From contig DHVZ01000057.1 in the NCBI GenBank assembly GCA_002412925.1, positions 9,523 through 73,522 of the forward strand: a stretch of DNA of 64,000 nt. Reading direction: 5' to 3'. Below the pieces are notes generated by a model. It had not been told where the DNA came from, made no database searches, and was given only the letters and a program-made list of their open reading frames with translations. Position 1 is the stretch's first letter; every line of letters begins with the position of its first letter. The translations under genes were made by a program, and so were the position numbers. Of this stretch, positions 49,990 to 57,991 are shown piece after piece. Origin of the DNA: Anaerolineales bacterium UBA5195. GTDB lineage: Bacteria > Chloroflexota > Anaerolineae > Anaerolineales > Villigracilaceae.

Positions 49990-50700
49990 ATGCCCCAGAA
50001 ACCCGCCGACCTGCTTTTCATGGACGTCCCCCCCGCCCTGCTGACCACGGCGCGGGTCATGGCGCTTGAGCGCGTCAAGCACGAGTACAACCGCTTTGGC
50101 TACAGCCGCGAGCGGCGCGCGGCCAAAATTCGCATTGGGATGGTCGGCGAGCTGATCTTCTCCACGCTGCTCAACTACTACGGCCTGGCCCACCTGTATT
50201 ATTCAGTCGTTGGATATTTCGATGAGGGCTATGACTTTCGCGCGGGTTCGGTCAAAATTGACGTCAAGACCACGCTAATTCAGAATCCCGGCCCGCCTGA
50301 AACGACCCGTCGCCTGATTCTCGATCAATATCATCTTTACATCGCTGACGATTCCGGTCAGGCCCGCCGCGCCGGGGCAGATTTGTACGTCCAGGCCTTT
50401 TTCCTGCCGCCCGGACAGGTAGTTTTTGCAGGTTACGCGCAGAGCGTCCCGGCGGAAACTTCCGCCAACGCCCGCAACATTTTCCCGGCCAAACAGCTTC
50501 CGATTTCAGCCCTGACTCCCACAGCCTGCCTGAAAGACCTGCCGCAGCTCAAACCCGTCTGCCAGGCCTGCGGCGCGGCCCTCACGCCGCGCACCGTCAC
50601 CCGCCGCGACCAGCAGGCCAGCGAATCGATCGAGGAACAGATGGCGCAAAGTTACCGCAAAAAAGACAGGCTCTTTTGCCCGTTACATGGGGAATACTAA
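49990..50700 (+). CDS. PD-(D/E)XK-like nuclease with zinc ribbon
   Basis: 236 residues. GMVGELIFSTLLNYYGL followed by DEGYDFRAG and KIDVKTT gives Glu54, Asp82 and Asp91-x-Lys93, the residue order of the PD-(D/E)XK metal site. A C-terminal zinc ribbon (Cys191, Cys194, Cys230, His233) would bind DNA. It may be a solitary endonuclease. It ends convergently with clpS, overlapping by 4 bp. I know no named family; the nuclease call is inference from the motif. Confidence 0.6.
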   Translation: MPQKPADLLFMDVPPALLTTARVMALERVKHEYNRFGYSRERRAAKIRIGMVGELIFSTLLNYYGLAHLYYSVVGYFDEGYDFRAGSVKIDVKTTLIQNPGPPETTRRLILDQYHLYIADDSGQARRAGADLYVQAFFLPPGQVVFAGYAQSVPAETSANARNIFPAKQLPISALTPTACLKDLPQLKPVCQACGAALTPRTVTRRDQQASESIEEQMAQSYRKKDRLFCPLHGEY

Positions 50701-51011
50701 CTTTCCGGTTCCAGCGTAAAACGCAGCGGGTAGCCTTCCAGCCCGGCGGCAAAATGCGCCTTGCCAATCCGGCTCTGCGCCTCGCTTTTCGGCAGCGTCT
50801 GGACGTAGGCCAGCCCGGTGTTGTGGGCCGTGAACATGATCTGGACCGCGTCAACTCCTGAGACGAAGAAGATCCGCTCCAGCACGGCAACGACAAAGTC
50901 CATCGGCGTGACCTCGTCATTATGGATGATAACGCGGTACAGCGGCTCAAGCTCTGTTTCGGGAATGGCTTCCGGGATGACCCGCGGAACGGTCTGCGTG
51001 CGTGGACTCAT
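50697..51011 (-). CDS. clpS: ClpS, N-end-rule adaptor of Clp protease
   Basis: 104 residues. It delivers proteins with destabilising N-termini to ClpAP/ClpCP. The core YRVIIHNDEVTPMDFVV (about 25-41) holds the binding-pocket Asn-Asp, and the later AHNTGLAYV and RIGKAHFAA fit the fold. clpA/clpC is not nearby. Its ATG overlaps the stop of the aldo/keto reductase gene. Confidence 0.93.
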   Translation of the reverse strand: MSPRTQTVPRVIPEAIPETELEPLYRVIIHNDEVTPMDFVVAVLERIFFVSGVDAVQIMFTAHNTGLAYVQTLPKSEAQSRIGKAHFAAGLEGYPLRFTLEPES

Positions 51012-51820
51012 CTTCCAAGTTGTTCCATTTCGGTTTCGGTCAAAATAATCTCAGCGGCGGCCAGATTCTCGGCCTGGTGCTGCGGATCGAAAGACATCGG
51101 GATAGTAATGACGCGCGGCTGCTGCGCCAGCCAGGCCAGCGCAATCTGCTGCGGTGTCGCCCCTCGTGCCTTTGCAATCGCTTGGAGAGTCTTGTTGCTC
51201 TTGATGTTCCTGCGTTTAACCGGCGAATAGGCTGTCAGCAGAATATCCTTCTCCTGGCAGTAGGCCAGCACTCCATTCTTGACGCAGGTGCGATCCGGGA
51301 GGCTGTAAGAAACCTGGTTGGTCAGCAGCGGGGCTTCCGACAAAGCGACAGACTCTTTGAGCAGCTTCAGGTTGAAATTGCTGACTCCCAGGTGCCTGAC
51401 CTTGCCATCGGCTACAAGCCAATTGAGCGCGCGAAATGTTTCCGGCAGGTTCATCCCGCGCATCGGCCAGTGGATCAGGTACAGGTCGAGATAATCCATG
51501 CCAAGACGCCGCAGGCTGTTCTCACAACAGCGTAAGACCTGGTCATACGCCAGGTGTTCCGGGCTGACCTTGGAGGTGATGAACAATTTCTCCCGCGCAA
51601 TGCCCGAAGCGCGCACGGCCCGGCCAAGTAATTCTTCAGAATGGCCGCCAGCGTAATACTCAGCCGTATCAAAATGGATATAACCCAATTCCAGGGCAGA
51701 ATGCAGTGCAGCCAGGGAGCGTTCTTCGACAGACGGATCGGGAGTTGATTCCCCGCCGATCTTCCAGGTCCCAAAACCGATTTTGGGGATTTGCAAGTTG
51801 TGAATGGTTTCGGATTTCAT
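51008..51820 (-). CDS. Aldo/keto reductase
   Basis: 270 residues. NADPH-dependent carbonyl reductase barrel. The catalytic tetrad is visible as Asp/Tyr in HFDTAEYYAGG, Lys in FITSKVSP and His in LIHWPM. The substrate is unknown. Translationally coupled to clpS downstream. The promoter is leaderless. Confidence 0.9.
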   Translation of the reverse strand: MKSETIHNLQIPKIGFGTWKIGGESTPDPSVEERSLAALHSALELGYIHFDTAEYYAGGHSEELLGRAVRASGIAREKLFITSKVSPEHLAYDQVLRCCENSLRRLGMDYLDLYLIHWPMRGMNLPETFRALNWLVADGKVRHLGVSNFNLKLLKESVALSEAPLLTNQVSYSLPDRTCVKNGVLAYCQEKDILLTAYSPVKRRNIKSNKTLQAIAKARGATPQQIALAWLAQQPRVITIPMSFDPQHQAENLAAAEIILTETEMEQLGR

Positions 51821-51827
51821 AACAGGA

Positions 51828-51833
51828 ATTATA
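51828..51833 (-). promoter_or_regulatory. TATAAT box of a leaderless gene
   Basis: On the minus strand TATAAT is followed by 7 nt (TCCTGTT) and the ATG at 51820. Confidence 0.65.
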
Positions 51834-51872
51834 GCATTTGAGTGTTTCTTTTCGGTTGAAAGAAAATACGAG

Positions 51873-51941
51873 GGTCGAGCGATGACCTGACCCGGAAACG
51901 CAGGTTTCGATACGGGCGAGAGAGCATCGCCCTGCTTAACC
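51873..51941. repeat. GGTTGAGTAG element, degenerate 69-bp copy
   Basis: Begins GGTCGAGCGA, contains GGTTTCGATACGGG and ends CTGCTTAACC; it shares termini and interior with the larger copies at 28233, 30626 and 41581. Confidence 0.6.
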
Positions 51942-51956
51942 AGCAGCCCATCTATG

Positions 51957-51989
51957 ACAAAAAGCCCGCCTCTGATCGAGACGGGCTTT
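51957..51989 (-). terminator. Terminator of the kor operon
   Basis: AAAGCCCG/CGGGCTTT with a T-run on the minus strand, 36 nt after the korC stop. A short ACTGATTACTG-type repeat lies between. Confidence 0.8.
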
Positions 51990-52025
51990 ACTGAATACTG
52001 ATTACTGAAAACTGCTCACTGGTTA

Positions 52026-52580
52026 CTAAGCCACTGCCACCTGCTGCTTCGCCAAGTCATACCCGCGCCGCAAGGCCGCGTAATTGCTCGGCAGGAGCCG
52101 ATGATGACGCTCGGGCAAATGTGCTTTAAGCGCAGCTTCCACCGCTTCCAGTGAAACTTCGGGCAGGAAAGCCAGCAGCGCCCCAACCGTGACCATGTTG
52201 GTCAGTTTCTTGTTACCAATTTCTTCGGCAATCTCGTTGGCCGGGATAAAGACCGAGATGATATCGTCGCGTTTTGCGCCGCGATCGACCATCGATGAGT
52301 TGATCACCAACACACCGCCTTTTTGCATTTCAGGCTCATATTTATCATAGGACGGCAGGTTGAGCACAATCGCCACCGGGGGGAATTCGACCAACGGCGA
52401 GCCAATTTCTTCGTCCGCGATAACCACGGTGCAGTTCGCCGTCCCACCGCGCATTTCAGGGCCATACGAAGGGATCCAGGTCACTTCCTTGCCCAGATCC
52501 ATGGCCGCATAAGCCAGCACTTGCCCGGCAAACAAGACACCCTGCCCGCCAAATCCAGCAATCATGATTTCTTTTTGCAT
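52026..52580 (-). CDS. korC: 2-oxoacid:ferredoxin oxidoreductase, gamma subunit
   Basis: 184 residues of the KorC/VorC type. GFGGQGVLFAG (near 8-18) binds part of the coenzyme A site. It is the last gene of the operon D-A-B-C. The complex oxidatively decarboxylates a 2-oxoacid (2-oxoglutarate or branched-chain) to an acyl-CoA, reducing ferredoxin, in anaerobes. The ATG at 52580 has GGAGAAACC upstream. Confidence 0.9.
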   Translation of the reverse strand: MQKEIMIAGFGGQGVLFAGQVLAYAAMDLGKEVTWIPSYGPEMRGGTANCTVVIADEEIGSPLVEFPPVAIVLNLPSYDKYEPEMQKGGVLVINSSMVDRGAKRDDIISVFIPANEIAEEIGNKKLTNMVTVGALLAFLPEVSLEAVEAALKAHLPERHHRLLPSNYAALRRGYDLAKQQVAVA

Positions 52581-52598
52581 AGGTTTCTCCGTATCCAT

Positions 52599-52724
52599 GT
52601 CATTGCGAGGAGCGCCTTTTGCGACGAAGCAATCCCCATCAAAACGGGATATGCCTGCCGATGAGATACTCTCGTTTAATGGGAGATTGCTTCGCTCGCC
52701 ATACTACGGCTCGCTCGCAATGAC
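52599..52724. mobile_element. GTCATTGCGAG element inside the kor operon
   Basis: A perfect 11-bp terminal inverted repeat GTCATTGCGAG/CTCGCAATGAC encloses 104 bp with internal GAAGCAATC and GATTGCTTC repeats. It separates korB from korC. A related copy is at 55280-55396. Confidence 0.8.
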
Positions 52725-52732
52725 ATCGGCTA

Positions 52733-53512
52733 TTAGAATCTAATATCACCCACCGCCGAGCTGACTTTGCAGTCACCGAGCGGATAGACCGGGACCATGT
52801 GTTCTTCCACCCACTGGAGCGAATCAACCGGGCTGATGCCCCAGTTGGTCGGGCAGGTGGAGAGCAGTTCGACCATCGAGAAGCCCAATCCACGCACCTG
52901 GGTTTCAAACGCGGTGCGAAGAGCTTTCTTGGCCTTGCGGATGTTCGCCGGGTCATGCAGGGAGCGGCGAACCACGTAGCCCGCGCCATCCATCTTGGCG
53001 ATCATCTCCGACATGCGCAGCGGATAGCCTTGCAGTTCCACATCACGTCCCAGCGGGGAGGAAGTTGTTTTCTGGCCGGGAAGCGTTGTCGGGGCCATTT
53101 GGCCGCCGGTCATACCGTAAATCGCGTTGTTGATAAAGATCACGGTGATGTTCTCTCCGCGCCCGGCAGCGTGCATGATTTCTGCCATGCCAATCGAGGC
53201 CAGGTCGCCATCGCCCTGGTAGGTGAACACGATCCGGTCAGGCAAGACACGTTTGATCCCGGTCGCCATGGCTGGGGCGCGCCCATGCGCCGCTTCGACA
53301 AAATCGATATCGAAATAGTTGTAAGCGAAGACTGAGCAGCCCACGGGGGCGACACCAATCGTCTTTTCAGCAATATGCATCTCGTCCAGCACTTCAGCAA
53401 TCAGGCGATGGGCCACACCGTGCGTGCAGCCGGGGCAGTAATGGGTCGAGGTGGTGGTAAACGACTCGGGACGTGAGTAAACCAGGTTTTCAGGTTTTGC
53501 TAAAGTAACCAT
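52733..53512 (-). CDS. korB: 2-oxoacid:ferredoxin oxidoreductase, beta subunit
   Basis: 259 residues. Thiamin diphosphate-binding subunit with GDGDLASIGMAE (near 98) followed by NNAIYGMTGGQ, the TPP/Mg site. An N-terminal CPGCTHG with Cys near residue 27 is also present. The partner of korA upstream. Confidence 0.92.
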   Translation of the reverse strand: MVTLAKPENLVYSRPESFTTTSTHYCPGCTHGVAHRLIAEVLDEMHIAEKTIGVAPVGCSVFAYNYFDIDFVEAAHGRAPAMATGIKRVLPDRIVFTYQGDGDLASIGMAEIMHAAGRGENITVIFINNAIYGMTGGQMAPTTLPGQKTTSSPLGRDVELQGYPLRMSEMIAKMDGAGYVVRRSLHDPANIRKAKKALRTAFETQVRGLGFSMVELLSTCPTNWGISPVDSLQWVEEHMVPVYPLGDCKVSSAVGDIRF

Positions 53513-53521
53513 ATTTTCTCT

Positions 53522-53586
53522 CTTCCCCCTCTCCTTTTCGGGGAGAGGGCCGGGGAAGCCACGCCGTTTTTTGGCGGGGTGAAGGG
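53522..53586. repeat. CCCTCTCC palindromic repeat
   Basis: CCCTCTCC/GGGGAGAGGG hairpin then ACGCCG/CGGCGG-like stem, in the short gap between korA and korB. Same family as 9081. Confidence 0.65.
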
Positions 53587-54693
53587 TCAGGCCAGCGTGC
53601 GCTGCAGCCAGGCCACGCGCGGGTCGGTCACAATACTCAATTTCGACGTTGTCATGCGCTTGATCTCTCTCAAAATCTCATCAGGGAACGGGGTAACGCC
53701 GCCTGGTCGTCCATAGAATTCGACCGGGATGCGGCCCTTGACCGCTAGTTGGACATCATTGAGCATCTGACCCTGGTTCATTTCCACCACCAGAAAGGCG
53801 GAAGCCTGGCTGGTAAGTTTCTCCAATGCATCATACGGAAACGGGCTGACCGAGACAGGCCGGAACAACCCAACCTTGATTCCCATCTGGCGCGCGGCGC
53901 GGACAGCCGAAAGCGCGATGCGGCCCGCCGTGCCAAACCCGACGATGACAAACTCAGCATCGTCCATGAAATATTCCTTGTAACGGATTTCATTCTGCTG
54001 GATGGTCTGCCAGGTTTGCAGCATCCGGTAATTGGCCTGCTCTTCGAGGGGAGGATCCAGGTAAATGGAAGTCAGAATCCGGCGCTTGCGGTTGCCTTTG
54101 CCATTCACGGCCCAGTCCCAATCCTGGCGGATAACCGGGCGCATCTCAGGCAGTTCAGCCGGTTCCATCATCTGCCCCACAGAACCATCGGCCAGGACAT
54201 AGACCAGGTTACGATACTTTTCGGCCAGGTCGAAGGAGAGCACGGTCAAATCAATCGCTTCCTGCACCGAAGCGGGGGCGAGAACGATCGGGTGATAGTC
54301 GCCGTGACCGCCGCCATGCACCGCCTGGTTGTAATCGGCCTGCGACGGGGCGATGTTACCCAACCCAGGGCCGCCGCGCTGGACGTTAATCAGCACTGCG
54401 GGGACTTCAGTTCCGGCGATGTAAGAAGTCCCTTCCAGCATCAGCGAAAAGCCCGGGCTGGAAGATGAACTCATCACACGCACACCGGCGCAGGCTGCGC
54501 CGTAAACCATGTTAATTGCGGCTACTTCGCTCTCAGCCTGGACAAACGTGCGCCCCAGCTCTGGCAGACGGCGTGAGAGATGTTCAAGAATTTCGGTTTG
54601 TGGGGTAATGGGATAGCCGAAATAAGCCTCCACGCCTGCGCGGACGGCGGCTTCAGCCATGGCGACATTGCCCTTGATCAATTCTTTTGGCAT
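53587..54693 (-). CDS. korA: 2-oxoacid:ferredoxin oxidoreductase, alpha subunit
   Basis: 368 residues. The pyrimidine-binding TPP subunit: opens MPKELIKGNVAMAEAAVRAG and continues GYPITPQTEILEHL; includes VMSSSSSPGFSLM and a Rossmann-like C-terminal part. ATG 54693 has GGAG upstream; the frame above to 54858 is the intergenic repeat and is not coding. Confidence 0.92.
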   Translation of the reverse strand: MPKELIKGNVAMAEAAVRAGVEAYFGYPITPQTEILEHLSRRLPELGRTFVQAESEVAAINMVYGAACAGVRVMSSSSSPGFSLMLEGTSYIAGTEVPAVLINVQRGGPGLGNIAPSQADYNQAVHGGGHGDYHPIVLAPASVQEAIDLTVLSFDLAEKYRNLVYVLADGSVGQMMEPAELPEMRPVIRQDWDWAVNGKGNRKRRILTSIYLDPPLEEQANYRMLQTWQTIQQNEIRYKEYFMDDAEFVIVGFGTAGRIALSAVRAARQMGIKVGLFRPVSVSPFPYDALEKLTSQASAFLVVEMNQGQMLNDVQLAVKGRIPVEFYGRPGGVTPFPDEILREIKRMTTSKLSIVTDPRVAWLQRTLA

Positions 54694-54705
54694 TATTTTC
54701 TCCGT

Positions 54706-54748
54706 TGGTTTCCCCTCCCGGCATGGGAGGGGTCGGGTTTGGGGAAAA
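54706..54748. repeat. CCCCTCCC palindromic repeat
   Basis: CCCCTCCC/GGGAGGGG hairpin between korD and korA; it belongs with 9081 and 53522. Confidence 0.6.
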
Positions 54749-54773
54749 GATAAGGGCGTAGTATCTGTGGCTA

Positions 54774-55016
54774 CTACGCCCCTGCGGGTACGGCTTTGGT
54801 GACTTCGCGATATACGGTAATCGCTGCATCCGGGCAGATCACTGCGCAGATTGCGCACCCGGTGCAGCCATCCTTGATAATATAGGCAGGATGGTAGCCT
54901 TTCTGCGTCAGGCGGGCCATGTCAAGGGCCAGCACCTCCTGCGGACACGCGCTGATACACAACTCACAACCTTTGCAATACAAATCGGAAACTTCGATCC
55001 AACCTTTTACGGGCAT
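54774..55016 (-). CDS. korD: 2-oxoacid:ferredoxin oxidoreductase, ferredoxin subunit
   Basis: 80 residues. Two [4Fe-4S] motifs, CKGCELCISACP (14-25) and CTGCAICAVICP, carry electrons from the TPP site to external ferredoxin. Strong ribosome-binding site AAGGAGA. First gene of the operon. Confidence 0.92.
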   Translation of the reverse strand: MPVKGWIEVSDLYCKGCELCISACPQEVLALDMARLTQKGYHPAYIIKDGCTGCAICAVICPDAAITVYREVTKAVPAGA

Positions 55017-55279
55017 TCCTTGTCTCCTTTACCGCTTTTTTCAAAAATAAGTAAACTTTTTCGAACACTTTACAGGCAGAAACACATATTTCCAGTTATT
55101 TTATTTTGCGGCACTTTGTAGGGTAAGTTGGACAATATTTAGCAGATTGCTCTGCATTCTCAATTATGTCGCTTCCAGGAAAAGGGCGGTAGTGCAAAGC
55201 GTCATATACAAGGGTATACAAACATCCTCACTTTTTGGAGTAAAAAGACATCTATGAAATTACGATCATAGCGTTGTAT
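55017..55279. other. Upstream region of the kor operon, no gene
   Basis: No reading frame with coding character. The minus strand has AT-rich sequence with possible -35/-10 motifs near 55040-55070, but no clear pair. 55280-55396 is a repeat. Confidence 0.4.
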
Positions 55280-55396
55280 GTCATTGCGAGCCGCATTTTG
55301 GCGAAGCAATCTCCAGTTTGAGAGTGTGTTTTATCGAGCGGTATTTGCCAATTAAACGGGGATTGCTTCGTCGCAAAGATCGCTCCTCGCAATAAC
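55280..55396. mobile_element. GTCATTGCGAG element, second copy
   Basis: Begins GTCATTGCGAG and ends CTCGCAATAAC (10 of 11 pair), 117 bp, with GAAGCAATC and GATTGCTTC inside, as at 52599-52724. Confidence 0.78.
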
Positions 55397-55416
55397 ATCG
55401 TTTTACGTTCTGGATA

Positions 55417-56229
55417 TCATGCAGGTTCTTCCCAGATCATCCAGCCCTTGGAAAGCCATTTGCGGCGCAAATTGATTTGGTAGCCGCGCCGGGCCAGCCC
55501 TTCGGCGGCGGCAATGTACCATTGGCGCAGGCCCCAGGTCTGCAGCGGGCTGGTCTCAGCCACAGCGGCCTTCCAGGCGTTGAAAAAGTCGAAAATCGGC
55601 TCGCCAAGGATGACGCGATGGATGTAGTTTTTGGGCAAAATCGTCTGGAATTCGAGCGGGTCGAAACCCAGATGGAAATTGGTAAAAAAAACCAGCGCTT
55701 CCTTGCGCCAGCCTTCATCCACCCGGCGCAGCAGGTTGGCCGCCCAGATGGCCCCGCTGGGGTTGGAAGTGCCTTCGATCAGCAATCCGCCCGGCTGAAC
55801 GTAGCGCGACAGCTGTTCCCAGGCTGGCAGGACTTCATTCTCATCATATTGGCGCAAAACGTTGAAGGCGCGTATGGCGCGAACGGTTTCTCCGGGCAAG
55901 AGCGGCAGGTTGAAGCCGCCCAAACGGAAAAAGGTGCGCTGATCGGCAAAAGGCAGGGCCGCGGCGACCCGTTCTGATTCGATTTCGACGCCGAGGACTT
56001 TTAATTCGGGATTCAGCCGCCGGAAACGTTGGGCGGATTCCAGCGTGGTGACGGCCTCGGCCCCGTAACCGAGATCGACAAACAAGGCCTCGCCCCGGCG
56101 GGAAATCAGACCCGGTTCGTAGAGCAGGAGGAAGTTATCGACCTGGCGCAGACGGTTGCGGGCGGTTTTCCCACGGGTGACCTGCCCCTGCGGTTTTTTG
56201 GGAATGGAAAGGGGGTGTTTTGAGGACAT
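55417..56229 (-). CDS. Class I methyltransferase-like protein
   Basis: 270 residues. Motif I-like LFVDLGYGAEAVTTLES (about 50-66) and LKVLGVEIESERV post-I acidic region suggest a SAM-binding Rossmann fold; IRAFNVLRQYDENEVLP fits the later motifs. The substrate is unknown. Strongly basic N-terminus. Followed by the hydrolase-like gene upstream on the same strand (10 nt). Confidence 0.68.
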   Translation of the reverse strand: MSSKHPLSIPKKPQGQVTRGKTARNRLRQVDNFLLLYEPGLISRRGEALFVDLGYGAEAVTTLESAQRFRRLNPELKVLGVEIESERVAAALPFADQRTFFRLGGFNLPLLPGETVRAIRAFNVLRQYDENEVLPAWEQLSRYVQPGGLLIEGTSNPSGAIWAANLLRRVDEGWRKEALVFFTNFHLGFDPLEFQTILPKNYIHRVILGEPIFDFFNAWKAAVAETSPLQTWGLRQWYIAAAEGLARRGYQINLRRKWLSKGWMIWEEPA

Positions 56230-56239
56230 GGGATCAAGC

Positions 56240-57025
56240 TCAAATCCCAAGTAAAAAGCTGACGATCTGCTTGTTGGTCTTTTCCTGCGCTTCAAGATGC
56301 GGCCTGTGACCAATGCCGGGCAAAGAAACAGTCTGGATGTCGATCATATCTTCGACCAGCGGGGGGAGCAGGGACATGTCAAGGAGAGGGTCGGCCTCGC
56401 CCCAGATAAAAAGGCTGCGGGTGGGCAGATCGGGGAACTCCGGGGTCAGGTCAGCAACGGTCGGCAGAATCCTGCGATTAAACGGGGAAGAGCGCAGGGC
56501 ATCTGTCAAAATCCGTTGTTCGAGCGCCGGATCACAACCCGTGTGAATGCCGAGCATCTTCCGGGCAGTCCACTCAGGGGCAAAGCGTTCGGCCAGGCGT
56601 TCGATCAACGGGTAGCGATCCAGCCCCATCACTACCGGGGAAATCTGTTCCGGCATCAGCAACGGGCTGATCAGCACCAGGCGGAAAACCTTGTAAGGGT
56701 GCCCTAGCGTATAGCGCAGGCACAGATAGGCACCAAAGCCATGCCCGATCAAGATGGGAGAACGCACAAGATTAAGACCATCGATCCAGCGGCGGAAGGC
56801 GGTGTAGTGCATCTGAGCATAGTACCGGCGCGCATCCACAGGGTGCGGGCTCTGTCCATGGCCAAACAGGTCGCAAGCGTATGTAACATGACCCGATAAG
56901 ACCAGCGCAGGGATGAGCGCCTCCCAATCATGCAACGAGGCGTTCAAGTCATGGACGAGCAGGGTGGGGTGGCCGAGTTCGCCATCAACGATGGTACTGA
57001 GGGTGAAAAAATCTGGGGTTTCCAC
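56240..57025 (-). CDS. Alpha/beta-hydrolase-fold protein lacking the serine
   Basis: 261 residues. The fold is clear (CDLFGHGQSPHP, WGEADPLLDM, GIGHRPHLEAQ), with Asp213 and His241 in place, but the nucleophile elbow reads GHGFG (Gly94-His95-Gly96-Phe97-Gly98), with Gly where Ser is expected. It may be a non-catalytic member or use another mechanism. The GTG start is fixed by a leaderless TATAAT; the frame above it is an inverted repeat. Confidence 0.75.
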   Translation of the reverse strand: METPDFFTLSTIVDGELGHPTLLVHDLNASLHDWEALIPALVLSGHVTYACDLFGHGQSPHPVDARRYYAQMHYTAFRRWIDGLNLVRSPILIGHGFGAYLCLRYTLGHPYKVFRLVLISPLLMPEQISPVVMGLDRYPLIERLAERFAPEWTARKMLGIHTGCDPALEQRILTDALRSSPFNRRILPTVADLTPEFPDLPTRSLFIWGEADPLLDMSLLPPLVEDMIDIQTVSLPGIGHRPHLEAQEKTNKQIVSFLLGI

Positions 57026-57032
57026 GCGCAAG

Positions 57033-57038
57033 ATTATA
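57033..57038 (-). promoter_or_regulatory. TATAAT box of a leaderless gene
   Basis: On the minus strand TATAAT is followed by 7 nt (CTTGCGC) and the GTG at 57025. Confidence 0.65.
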
Positions 57039-57043
57039 CCCGT

Positions 57044-57097
57044 CACAGTCACAAATTGCGCTTTTTCTGGAGCAGGAATGCGCAATTTGTGACTGTG
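57044..57097. promoter_or_regulatory. 18-bp inverted repeat at a promoter
   Basis: CACAGTCACAAATTGCGC (57044-57061) is exactly mirrored at 57080-57097, spaced 18 nt. On the minus strand it covers the -35 region of the hydrolase-like gene, so it could be an operator, or a repeat remnant. Confidence 0.5.
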
Positions 57098-57113
57098 GGC
57101 ATTCCATATCAAT

Positions 57114-57140
57114 AGAAAACCTCCCGTTGAAGGCGGGAGG
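57114..57140 (-). terminator. Terminator of the YugP-like protease gene
   Basis: CCTCCCG/CGGGAGG with TTTTCTATT after it on the minus strand. Confidence 0.7.
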
Positions 57141-57255
57141 GTAGATTAGACCTCTTGCATAAACGTCCCAAAGGTTCCCTTGGGAAACCTTCTTTGTCGG
57201 TCAAACCTTCGGGACGGGGCGTAACATTAGGTCGTTTTTGAACAAGCCAGCAGGA

Positions 57256-57945
57256 TTAATCGCGGTTGCGGCCACCGACCAGGCTGACGTAGTATAGCAA
57301 TTGCAGGATGGAGGTAACCAGGGCGGCTACATAGGTGAGAGCGGCGGCATTCAGAACGCTGTTGACGCCTTGATGTTCAGCCTCGCCCTGAATCATTCCA
57401 GAATCAGCCAGCATGCGTTTGGCGCGGGCCGAGGCATCAAACTCAACCGGCAGGGTCGCCAGCGCAAACACAGCACCCGCCGAGAAAACGATGACCCCCA
57501 GCCAGGCGATCTGGGTATAACCGATGAACAGGCCAAGCATGATCAAGATCCAGCCCAGGTTGGAACCGATATTCACAGCCGGGACGAGCGCGGAGCGCAG
57601 GCGCAGGGGAAAATAGTCTTCAGAATCTTGCATGGCATGGCCTAGTTCGTGGGCGGCAATCGCCAGCGCGGCCACAGAGGGGGCCGTGGCAACACCCTCC
57701 GACAGGTTCAGGGTCTTGTTGCGCGGGTCATAATGATCGGTCATTTTCCCGGCAATTCCACGGATCTGCACGCCATATAAACCGCTGGCCGAGATCAGCC
57801 GCTGGGCGGCCTGCGCGCCGGTCAGACCAGAGCGAGCGCGCACCTGACTCCACTTGTTATATGCTGATTTCACGTACCAGCTGGTTAACGCCATCAGGAT
57901 GAAGGCGGGGATCATATAAATCAGGTAGTCAATGCTAAAAATCAT
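57256..57945 (-). CDS. YugP-type membrane zinc metallopeptidase
   Basis: 229 residues. The zinc motif is HELGH in AAHELGHAMQDSED; four hydrophobic helices surround it (near 5-20, 120-140, 145-165, 205-222). It should cleave membrane or peri-membrane proteins. Ribosome-binding site AAAGGAG. Next to the S41 protease gene on the same strand. Confidence 0.88.
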   Translation of the reverse strand: MIFSIDYLIYMIPAFILMALTSWYVKSAYNKWSQVRARSGLTGAQAAQRLISASGLYGVQIRGIAGKMTDHYDPRNKTLNLSEGVATAPSVAALAIAAHELGHAMQDSEDYFPLRLRSALVPAVNIGSNLGWILIMLGLFIGYTQIAWLGVIVFSAGAVFALATLPVEFDASARAKRMLADSGMIQGEAEHQGVNSVLNAAALTYVAALVTSILQLLYYVSLVGGRNRD

Positions 57946-57991
57946 TTTTTCTCCTTTCTTACAGGTTTACGCCATAACTCGCGAAAAGTTG

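Noticed and set aside
46335..50700. Defence island or complete restriction-modification system
   Set aside because: An orphan methyltransferase and a nuclease-like protein are present, but four unrelated genes separate them and no specificity or helicase subunit is seen.
53577..54858. N-terminal extension of KorA up to 54858
   Set aside because: The added residues come from a palindromic repeat and the korD end; ATG 54693 has a ribosome-binding site and the family N-terminus.
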